In this document: positions 6,810-12,494 of the stretch, in pieces
Layout of the letters: the number at the start of each line of letters is the position of its first letter
How positions within the stretch are numbered: position 1 is the stretch's first letter
Source: Actinomycetota bacterium
GTDB taxonomy: Bacteria; Actinomycetota; Actinomycetes; Mycobacteriales; Jatrophihabitantaceae
Length of the DNA: 12,494 bases
NCBI GenBank assembly: GCA_019241805.1
Contig: JAFAWL010000283.1
Location: 1-12,494, forward strand
Reading direction: 5' to 3'
The notes under the pieces: model-generated
Told to the model about the DNA's origin: nothing
Seen by the model: the letters and a program-made list of their open reading frames with translations, nothing else
Database searches by the model: none
Translations under genes and position numbers: made by a program

Positions 6810-7802
6810 CTAATAGGCGAGCGAGCGGTCGACGGCGTCGAGGATGCGGTCGACGTTCGGCAGCCACTCCTCCTCCAGGCGCGAGGGTGGGTAGGGCGTG
6901 TCGTACCCGGTCACCCGAAGTAAGGGCGCTTCGAGCGAGTAGAACGCGGCTTCCTGGACTCGCGCGGCAATCTCGGCGCCGAGGCCGTTGGTTCGCTGGG
7001 CTTCGTGCACGATCACCAGATGACCGGTGCGGCGCACCGATTCGATCACCGCATCCGTGTCGAGCGGTGCCAACGAGCGCAGGTCGATGACTTCGAGATC
7101 GCGCCCCTCGTCGGCGGCGACCTCGGCGACCTCGAGCGCCACGCCGACCATCGGTCCGTAGGCCAACACCGTCAGGTCGCGGCCGGGGCGTACCGTCCGG
7201 GCTCGGTAGAGCGGCCCGGGCTGCGCCGCCACCTCGCCTTTGCTCCAGTACCGCCGTTTGGGCTCGAAGAAGATGACCGGGTCGTCGTCGGCCACCGCCT
7301 GCCGGATCATCCAATACGCATCGGAGGGAGTAGCACAGGTGACGACCTTCAGACCCGGGCTGTGCGTGAAGTAGGCCTCGGGAGATTCCGAGTGGTGCTC
7401 GATCGCGCCGATGCCGCCGCCGTAGGGGATGCGGATCGTGATGGGCAGTTTCACCGCGCCGGCCGATCGGTTGTGCATCCGGCCGACCTGATTGACGATC
7501 TGGTCGAAGCCGGGGAACACGAAGCCGTCGAACTGAATTTCGCACACCGGGCGGTAGCCGCGAATGGCCAGCCCGACGGCGGTGCCGATGATGCCGGCTT
7601 CGGCCAGCGGGGTGTCGAACACGCGGGCCTCGCCGAAATCCTTCTGCAGACCGTCCGTGATGCGGAAGACGCCGCCGAGCTTGCCGACGTCCTCGCCCAT
7701 GATGACGACCTTGGGGTCTTCCTCCAGCGTGCGGCGAAGCCCGGCGTTGAGAGCCTTGGCCATCGTGGTCAGGCCGTCCGGTACGGCTGAGAGCCCGGTC
7801 AT
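6810..7802 (-). CDS. bkdB: E1 beta of 2-oxoacid dehydrogenase complex (probably branched-chain)
   Basis: This 330-residue protein is the beta chain of the thiamine-diphosphate-dependent E1, which decarboxylates 2-oxoacids and acylates the E2 lipoyl group. Typical transketolase-like features are MGEDVG near residues 35-40 (the conserved Glu helps activate thiamine diphosphate), DTPLAEAGIIGTAVGLA, FDGFVFPGFDQIVNQ, the IPYGGGIGAIEHHSES active-site segment, and FFEPKRRYW. A transketolase C-terminal domain follows (EVIDLRSLAPLDTDAV, VIVHEA, GYDTPYPPSRLEE). The length is normal for the family. Its ATG overlaps the E1 alpha stop by 4 bases (ATGA, 7799-7802), as expected for subunits needed in equal amounts. 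The E2 gene starts 12 bases after its stop. The separate alpha and beta chains favour a branched-chain oxoacid substrate over pyruvate in an actinobacterium; this is inference from family knowledge. Confidence 0.94.
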   Translation of the reverse strand: MTGLSAVPDGLTTMAKALNAGLRRTLEEDPKVVIMGEDVGKLGGVFRITDGLQKDFGEARVFDTPLAEAGIIGTAVGLAIRGYRPVCEIQFDGFVFPGFDQIVNQVGRMHNRSAGAVKLPITIRIPYGGGIGAIEHHSESPEAYFTHSPGLKVVTCATPSDAYWMIRQAVADDDPVIFFEPKRRYWSKGEVAAQPGPLYRARTVRPGRDLTVLAYGPMVGVALEVAEVAADEGRDLEVIDLRSLAPLDTDAVIESVRRTGHLVIVHEAQRTNGLGAEIAARVQEAAFYSLEAPLLRVTGYDTPYPPSRLEEEWLPNVDRILDAVDRSLAY

Positions 7803-8911
7803 GACGCGACCGAGGCCACGAAATCGGCGAACTCGGCTCGTTGTCGCCGCAGGTCCTCGGGCAGCTCGACGAAGACGTGATCGAACAGCGACTCCGGGCT
7901 GGGGTCCGGCAGGGCGCGGCAGCCGGCTCGCACATGCACGGCCAGCTGTTCGGATTCCTCGTCGATCGCCGCGAAGAACTCGGCGTCGAAGCCGGCGCTA
8001 CGGCTGAGGTAGGCCCGCACGCGCGCGATCGGATCGCGCAGCTTCCATGTTTCGACGTCGCTGCCCAGCCGGTAGCGCGTTGGATCATCGGAGCTGGTGT
8101 GGGGCCCCATCCGGTAGGTGAAGGCCTCGATCAACGTCGGGCCTTGACCGGAGCGCGCGTCATCCAGGGCCCGTCGGGTGACCGCGAGCGAGGCCAGCAC
8201 GTCGTTGCCGTCGATGCGCAGCCCGGGGAAGCCGAAGCCGGCCGAGCGTTGGTAGAGCGGCACCCGACTCTGGGTAGCGACCGGCGCGGAGATGGCCCAC
8301 TGGTTGTTCTGGCAGACGTAGACGATGGGCAGGTTCTCGGCCGCGGCCCATACGAACGATTCGTTGACGTCGCCTTGGCTCGACGCGCCGTCCCCGAAGA
8401 ACGCGAGCACGGCGGTGTCACGGTCGGGGTCGCCTGTGCCGACCGCGCCGTCCCTCACGACACCCATGGCGTAGCCCGCGGCGTGCAGCGTCTGGGCCCC
8501 GATGATCACGGTGTACATGTTGAAGTTGTGCGTATACGGGTCGAATCCCCCGACGCTCGTGCCCCGGAACAGACCGAGCAGGGTGAGCGGGTCGACCTGC
8601 CGGCACCAGGCCACGCCGTGTTCGCGATAGGTGGGAAAGCACATGTCATGCGAGCGCAGCGCGCGGCCGGCTCCGACCTGCGCGGCCTCCTGGCCGAGCA
8701 GGGAGGCCCATAGACCCAGCTCGCCTTGACGCTGCAGGGCGACGGCCTCGCTGTCTATGCGCCGCACCAGCACGAGATCGCGATAGAGCTGGCCGATCTG
8801 CTCGTCGGTGATGTCGAGCGGGTAGTCCGCGCGCTCGACACGTTCGCCCTCTGGAGTCAGCAGCTGCACCATGTCGGGCTCTGGCTGCACTGCGCGTACG
8901 TGCTCGGTCAT
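7799..8911 (-). CDS. bkdA: E1 alpha of 2-oxoacid dehydrogenase complex (probably branched-chain)
   Basis: This 370-residue alpha chain binds thiamine diphosphate. The cofactor motif is visible as GDGAS at residues 173-177 through Asn202-Asn203 (FFGDGASSQGD...CQNNQWAIS). Other conserved parts are the early helix QLYRDLVLVRRID, GQEAAQVG, FPTYREHG near residue 96, and the active-site loop YRMGPHTSSDDPTRYR around 265-285, equivalent to the phosphorylation loop of mitochondrial enzymes. The length fits the branched-chain E1 alpha group. The ATG at 8911 is supported by a strong GAGGAG ribosome-binding site at 8918-8923, 6 bases away. It is the first gene of the operon E1 alpha, E1 beta, E2, thioredoxin/NHL protein. 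The 166-base gap upstream should hold the promoter. The E3 subunit must be supplied from elsewhere in the genome. Confidence 0.94.
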   Translation of the reverse strand: MTEHVRAVQPEPDMVQLLTPEGERVERADYPLDITDEQIGQLYRDLVLVRRIDSEAVALQRQGELGLWASLLGQEAAQVGAGRALRSHDMCFPTYREHGVAWCRQVDPLTLLGLFRGTSVGGFDPYTHNFNMYTVIIGAQTLHAAGYAMGVVRDGAVGTGDPDRDTAVLAFFGDGASSQGDVNESFVWAAAENLPIVYVCQNNQWAISAPVATQSRVPLYQRSAGFGFPGLRIDGNDVLASLAVTRRALDDARSGQGPTLIEAFTYRMGPHTSSDDPTRYRLGSDVETWKLRDPIARVRAYLSRSAGFDAEFFAAIDEESEQLAVHVRAGCRALPDPSPESLFDHVFVELPEDLRRQRAEFADFVASVAS

Positions 8912-9077
8912 CCGGCGCTCCTCGCGTCACCCGTGTCCGGACGCGGGATCGCCGCACCGGCACGTTCACGAACTGCTGGGCTCACCGACGTTGGTACAGG
9001 GATGGCGCGCCAGCCGGATTACCCAGGGGTTCCTACAATATCCACGCCGGCCCGTCGCGGGGCAGAACGCGCCCGGA
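8912..9077 (-). promoter_or_regulatory. Leader/promoter region of the bkd operon
   Basis: This 166-base gap lies between the helicase stop and the E1 alpha start. It should contain the operon promoter, but I find no convincing -35/-10 pair. The best -10-like element is TATTGT on the - strand (9040-9035), in the only AT-rich patch, with no good -35 at 16-19 bases. A small GTTC-AC-GAAC inverted repeat lies at 8964-8973. No terminator with a T-run is seen after the helicase gene, so read-through from it is possible. Confidence 0.35.
8930..8947. promoter_or_regulatory. 18-bp near-palindrome in the bkd leader
   Basis: CCCGTGTCCGGACGCGGG has 16 of 18 bases in perfect dyad symmetry, with a GTCCGGAC core and CCCG/CGGG ends. 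It lies 18 bases before the ATG of the E1 alpha gene, next to its ribosome-binding site. It could be an operator or an RNA hairpin near the translation start. In such GC-rich DNA chance palindromes are common, so function is unproven. Confidence 0.35.
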
Positions 9078-11060
9078 TCAGGCCGCAGTGAGCTCAGGGG
9101 GCAGCGGCTCGTCCCGCACGATCACCAGCCGCGAGACGGCCCGGGTCAAGACCACATACAACCGGCGCAGGCCGGCCAGCCGATCCGGTTCGGCGGCGAC
9201 GATGTCCGCCGGCTCGACCAGCACGACGGAGTCGAATTCCAGGCCCTTGGCGGCGCTTGCCGGAACGACACTCACCCGGCGGTCGGAGTCCGGTCCGCCG
9301 GCGTCGATCCCACCGCGCACGATCTCGTCCAGGGTGACGCTCGCGCGATGATCGGCGACGATCACTCCGATCGACCCTTCGATTCGCAGCAGCTCGAGCA
9401 CGGTCGAGAGCAGCTGGGCCCGCGCGGCGCCGCGCAGCGCATCGTGCCCGGCCCGCACGGACGAGGCCGGGGGGACGTCCGGGGCGATCGTGGGCAGCAG
9501 CCGATTGGCCACCTCTAGCACCTCGCCGGGCACCCGATAACCGGTGGTCAGCGGCCGGATCGCCGCGCGGGGCTGGCCGAGGTGACGCAGGGTCTCGCGC
9601 CAACTGCCCGGAGCCCACGGCGTGGTGGCCTGGGCCAGGTCGCCCAGGATTGTCACCGACCCCAGCCGACACCGGCGGCCGAGCGCGCGGCACTGCATGG
9701 CGGACAGGTCCTGAGCCTCGTCGGCGACGACGTGCACGAACAGCTCGGCGCCGTCGATGATGCCGACGAGCTCGTCGATCAGCACCGCGTCGGCGGCGCT
9801 CCACTTCATCTGCCGATGGGTTCGGACGCCGGGTCGGAGGAGACCGGCCCGCTCGACGTCGGTAAGGTCCGAGGCGCAGCGACGCAGGAAATCGGCGTCG
9901 GTGAACAGTCGGGCCAGCAGCGCGCGCGCGTCCAGAACCGGCCAGACCGCGTCGACGAAGTCCCGGACCGCCTTCGAGCGGGCCACCCGGGCGGTCTCGG
10001 CATCCGAGGGAGCGCCGCCGGCGTCCTCACGCTGCCGTCGTACGTCCTCGGCAATCTGGGCCCGCAGCCGCTCGCGGGCGACGCTCCAGCGCAGGTCCGG
10101 TCCGAGTGAGCGCCGGGCGTCGTCGACATACCGGCGTAATCGATGTTCGGGCACGCGGTAGCGCTTCGTTGCGACGATGGCGAGCACGTCGCCGGTGGGC
10201 TTGACCACCTGGGCGAGCACGGCTCGACGCAGCACGTCGGCCATCCGGGCGTCACCCTTCAGCACGGCGACGGCGCTCGACTCGCTCGCACTCACCGGCA
10301 CATGACCGACGAGCTCCTCGACGGTGGTCTGCCGGATGCCGCCTTCACCGAGGGCGGGCAGCACCTGGGCGATGTAGTGCAGGAAGGCGTCGTTCGGGCC
10401 GACGACCAACACGCCGGATCGCCGCAGCCGCTCGGGATAGGTGTAGAGCAGATAGGCCGCCCGGTGCAGGCCGACGGCCGTCTTACCCGTACCGGGCGCC
10501 CCTTGGATGCACAGCGATGTGTCGAGATCGGCCCGGACGAGCTCGTCCTGGTCGGGCTGGATGGTGGCCACGATGTCGCGCATCGGACCGACGCGGGGAC
10601 GTTCGATCTCCTCGCGCAACAGGTTCGACGCCAAGCCGAGATCCTCGCCGAGGTCAAGGCGCTCGTCCTCGTACGAGCTCAGCACGCCCCGGCTGAACCC
10701 GAAGCGCCGCCGCAACCGGACGCCCATCCGGTCGACCGGGGTCGCGCGGTAGAAGGCCCGGGAGATCGGTGCGCGCCAGTCGATCACGACCGGGTCGCCG
10801 GCCGTGTCGCGCACGTGCCGACGACCGATGTGGAAGCTCTCGTTGTCGCGGTCGGTGCGGCCGAAGAACGCGGGTGCGTCCGGGTCGGCGGCCAGTGCGG
10901 CGAGTCGTTCGGCTCGCAGCTTGCCCAGGGTTTCGCTGGCCAGCGCGTCGACCCCGTAGTCGGCGATCCGGTCGGCGTCCTCGCGCATCTGCGCCAGGCA
11001 CGACTCGGCCACCTTCAGGTGCTCGCGTTCCTCGATCAGTACGCCGCGTCCGGAAGTCAT
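9078..11060 (-). CDS. helR: HelD/HelR-type RNA polymerase-associated superfamily 1 helicase-like ATPase
   Basis: This 660-residue protein fits the HelD/HelR family, which pulls stalled RNA polymerase off DNA using ATP; HelR members also displace rifamycins. A charged helical N-terminal arm (about 8-70) is followed by FFGRTD, FHIGRRHV and VIDWRAPISRAFYRAT, a block diagnostic of the family. Walker A is GAPGTGKT (Lys193), within IQGAPGTGKTAVGLHRAAYL. Walker B is VADEAQD (Asp447-Glu448), then LGDLAQAT. UvrD-type motifs near the end are AKGLEFDSVVLVEP and LYVVLTRAVSRL. The ATG at 11060 is chosen because the family N-terminal arm begins just after it. The open frame extends 107 codons further, but that part has no family similarity and would run into the divergent gene; no strong ribosome-binding site is visible. 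Assignment to HelR rather than HelD is less sure, since the polymerase-inserting loops cannot be classified by eye. I see no rifamycin-associated element upstream. Confidence 0.85.
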   Translation of the reverse strand: MTSGRGVLIEEREHLKVAESCLAQMREDADRIADYGVDALASETLGKLRAERLAALAADPDAPAFFGRTDRDNESFHIGRRHVRDTAGDPVVIDWRAPISRAFYRATPVDRMGVRLRRRFGFSRGVLSSYEDERLDLGEDLGLASNLLREEIERPRVGPMRDIVATIQPDQDELVRADLDTSLCIQGAPGTGKTAVGLHRAAYLLYTYPERLRRSGVLVVGPNDAFLHYIAQVLPALGEGGIRQTTVEELVGHVPVSASESSAVAVLKGDARMADVLRRAVLAQVVKPTGDVLAIVATKRYRVPEHRLRRYVDDARRSLGPDLRWSVARERLRAQIAEDVRRQREDAGGAPSDAETARVARSKAVRDFVDAVWPVLDARALLARLFTDADFLRRCASDLTDVERAGLLRPGVRTHRQMKWSAADAVLIDELVGIIDGAELFVHVVADEAQDLSAMQCRALGRRCRLGSVTILGDLAQATTPWAPGSWRETLRHLGQPRAAIRPLTTGYRVPGEVLEVANRLLPTIAPDVPPASSVRAGHDALRGAARAQLLSTVLELLRIEGSIGVIVADHRASVTLDEIVRGGIDAGGPDSDRRVSVVPASAAKGLEFDSVVLVEPADIVAAEPDRLAGLRRLYVVLTRAVSRLVIVRDEPLPPELTAA

Positions 11061-11238
11061 GACGTGCTGCTTATGAGGGGGTCCGTCCGGTGCCGGTCGT
11101 GGTGGACGCTCACGGTTGGTCGACGTTACCGGCCACCTCAAGCGGTTAATCGGTGCGATCCCAAGGTCGTCGACGTTCGTCCGGCTGAGGCCACACCGGC
11201 ATCCCCGTCCGCGGCCCGATCGTGAGAGTCTTTCCCGC
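11061..11238. promoter_or_regulatory. Divergent intergenic region between helicase and GH63-like genes
   Basis: These 178 bases separate two genes transcribed away from each other, so both promoters should be here. I find no convincing -35/-10 pair on either strand. The main visible structure is a direct repeat of TCGACGTT at 11120-11127 and 11170-11177. An AT-richer patch GGTTAAT lies at 11144-11150. Confidence 0.4.
11120..11177. repeat. Direct repeat TCGACGTT, two copies 50 bp apart
   Basis: Identical 8-mers occur at 11120-11127 and 11170-11177. Each contains the palindrome GTCGAC (11119-11124 and 11169-11174) and is followed within a few bases by CCGG. The 50-base spacing is close to five helical turns. 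They could be a pair of regulator sites for the divergent genes, or chance. Confidence 0.35.
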
Positions 11239-12494
11239 GTGACCATGCCACCCCGGCACTCGCGGGCGGACGCGTCCGCCAACCACCCCAGTGCCGAACA
11301 CGAGCGGCTGGCCGAATCACCCTCAGGCACGAGCCCGTGGCGGCTGTGGGGACCGTATATGTCCGGCCGACAGTGGGGCACCGTCCGTGAGGACTACTCC
11401 GCCGACGGGGACGCGTGGAGCTACCTGCCCTTCGAGCAGGCACACCGACGGGCCTATCGCTGGGGTGAGGACGGTCTGGGCGGGCTGTGCGACCGGTACG
11501 GCTTCCTGAATTTCTCGATCGCGCTGTGGAACGGGCATGATCCGCTGCTCAAGGAGCGCTTGTTCGGGCTGACCAACGGCGAGGGCAACCACGGCGAGGA
11601 CGTCAAGGAGTACTGGTGGCCCTTGGACGGCACGCCCTCCCATTCCTGGATGCGCTGGCTCTATCGCTACCCGCAGGCTGAATACCCGTATCAGCGTCTG
11701 CGTGATGAGAATCGAACCCGGAGCAAGTTCGAGCGGGAATTCGAATTGGCCGATAGCGGGGTGCTCAACGAGGACCGCTTCTTCGACGTCACCATCACCT
11801 ACGCCAAGGCCGCGCCCGACGACGTCTGCATCGTCGTAGAGGCGACCAACCACGGGCCGGATCCAGCGCCGCTTGACCTGCTACCCCAGATCTGGTTCCG
11901 CAACACCTGGGCCTGGGGGCGCGACGAACGCGTCCCGTCGCTGACCCGGATCGATCCGCCGCAGCGCACCGTCGGTCAGGCGCGGGCCGTGGGTTGCCGG
12001 CACGAGTTTCTCGGGCAGTACATCCTCGCCGCCGAAGGCTCGCCCGACGTGCTGGTGTGCGACAACGAAACAGACTCGGTCGCCCTCTGGGGCGCGTCGG
12101 CGCCGAACCGTTCACCGTTTCCCAAGGACGCGTTCAATCGACGGGTCGTCGACAACGACACGGCTGCGCTGAATCCGGCCGGCACCGGCACGAAGGCGGC
12201 CTTCTGGTACCACTTCGACGCGGTACCGGCCGGCCAGAGCGTCCGGGTGCGGTTACGACTGTCGACGATGCAGCTGGACGAGCAGACCTTCGGCGCCGGG
12301 TTCGATGTGGTCCTGGCTGATCGCCAGGCCGAGGCCGACGACTTCTACAACGTCGTTATCCCCGCGACCGTCGATGACGAGGCCCGACACATCGCGCGTC
12401 GGGCCTTCTCCGGTCTGCTCTGGGGTAAGCAGCTCTATCGCTACGACGTCGCACAATGGCTGGACGGCGACCCGGACGAGCCGGCGCCACCCAC
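11239..12494 (+). CDS. GH63-like glucosidase, N-terminal part (partial at 3' end)
   Basis: The frame is open for 418 codons to the window edge, so the stop lies outside. It matches, from memory, the large bacterial 'glucosidase' group related to glycoside hydrolase family 63 (about 900 residues). Visible signature blocks are WGPYMSGRQWGTVREDYS (residues 37-54), AYRWGEDGLGGLCDRYG, ALWNGHDPLLKERLFGLTN, EGNHGEDVKEYWW, PQAEYPYQRL, DVTITYAKA and WFRNTWAWGRDE, then GAGFDVV and FSGLLWGKQLYRYDV near the edge. The visible part is mostly the N-terminal beta-rich domain; the (alpha/alpha)6 catalytic barrel with its acid/base residues should lie downstream, so activity cannot be judged. GTG 11239 is chosen because GAGAG (11224-11228) sits 10 bases upstream; ATG 11245 is an alternative. 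No signal peptide is seen, so a cytosolic glucoside or oligosaccharide substrate is likely. The actual substrate of this group is not established to my knowledge. Confidence 0.88.
   Translation, partial: MTMPPRHSRADASANHPSAEHERLAESPSGTSPWRLWGPYMSGRQWGTVREDYSADGDAWSYLPFEQAHRRAYRWGEDGLGGLCDRYGFLNFSIALWNGHDPLLKERLFGLTNGEGNHGEDVKEYWWPLDGTPSHSWMRWLYRYPQAEYPYQRLRDENRTRSKFEREFELADSGVLNEDRFFDVTITYAKAAPDDVCIVVEATNHGPDPAPLDLLPQIWFRNTWAWGRDERVPSLTRIDPPQRTVGQARAVGCRHEFLGQYILAAEGSPDVLVCDNETDSVALWGASAPNRSPFPKDAFNRRVVDNDTAALNPAGTGTKAAFWYHFDAVPAGQSVRVRLRLSTMQLDEQTFGAGFDVVLADRQAEADDFYNVVIPATVDDEARHIARRAFSGLLWGKQLYRYDVAQWLDGDPDEPAPP

Noticed and set aside
6496..8088. A 530-codon open frame on the - strand overlapping both E1 genes and part of E2
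   Set aside because: It lies in another frame of three clearly identified genes; its translation is Arg/Pro/His-rich low-complexity sequence, the usual shadow in high-GC DNA.
10143..11225. A 360-codon open frame on the + strand opposite the helicase gene
   Set aside because: It is antisense to strongly conserved helicase motifs, has no recognisable domain, and its composition is that of a shadow frame.
11061..11381. Upstream extension of the helicase frame by 107 codons
   Set aside because: The extension has no HelD/HelR similarity and would overlap the start of the divergent GH63-like gene; ATG 11060 fits the family N terminus.
12253..12255. In-frame TTA leucine codon in the GH63-like gene as a possible bldA-type control
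   Set aside because: An in-frame TTA also occurs in the housekeeping E1 beta gene (6923-6921, - strand), so TTA is not restricted here, and nothing marks the host as Streptomyces.

Overview
The window is strongly GC-rich and gene-dense. It carries chromosomal genes typical of an actinobacterium: a mycobacterial FadE5-type acyl-CoA dehydrogenase, an actinobacterial branched-chain 2-oxoacid dehydrogenase cluster, a HelD/HelR-type RNA polymerase-associated helicase and a large GH63-like glucosidase. GTG starts, 4-base stop/start overlaps and very long antisense shadow frames also fit a high-GC actinobacterium. The exact genus cannot be read from this. The SerA here is the short ACT-only type rather than the long mycobacterial type, so the host is probably not Mycobacterium itself. 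I see no rRNA, tRNA, CRISPR array, insertion sequence or phage gene.

Layout. (1) 1-636, + strand: the C-terminal half of D-3-phosphoglycerate dehydrogenase, cut by the window start. (2) 637-743: a 107-base gap with a candidate promoter and two matching TTACT-N4-AGTAA-like palindromes 24 bases apart, which looks like a TetR-type operator pair controlling the next gene. (3) 744-2582 +: FadE5-like acyl-CoA dehydrogenase. (4) 2648-3436 +: a PtpB-type tyrosine/lipid phosphatase. (5) 3490-8911, - strand: one tight operon, transcribed E1 alpha, E1 beta, E2 of a 2-oxoacid dehydrogenase and then an NHLRC2-like thioredoxin/NHL-propeller protein. (6) 9078-11060 -: a HelD/HelR-family helicase-like ATPase. 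(7) 11061-11238: a divergent intergenic region. (8) 11239 to the window end, +: the N-terminal part of a GH63-like glucosidase that runs off the window.

The metabolic theme is acyl-CoA and branched-chain acid catabolism: FadE5 oxidises acyl-CoAs, and the E1/E2 complex makes acyl-CoAs from 2-oxoacids (probably the deaminated branched-chain amino acids). The E3 subunit (lipoamide dehydrogenase) is not in the window. The most interesting points are the CxxC thioredoxin-propeller protein translationally coupled to the lipoyl-bearing E2, the paired operator upstream of fadE5, the FadE/PtpB-like phosphatase pairing, and the uncharacterised GH63-like enzyme divergent from the helicase. I do not see an obviously new multi-gene defence or mobile system here.
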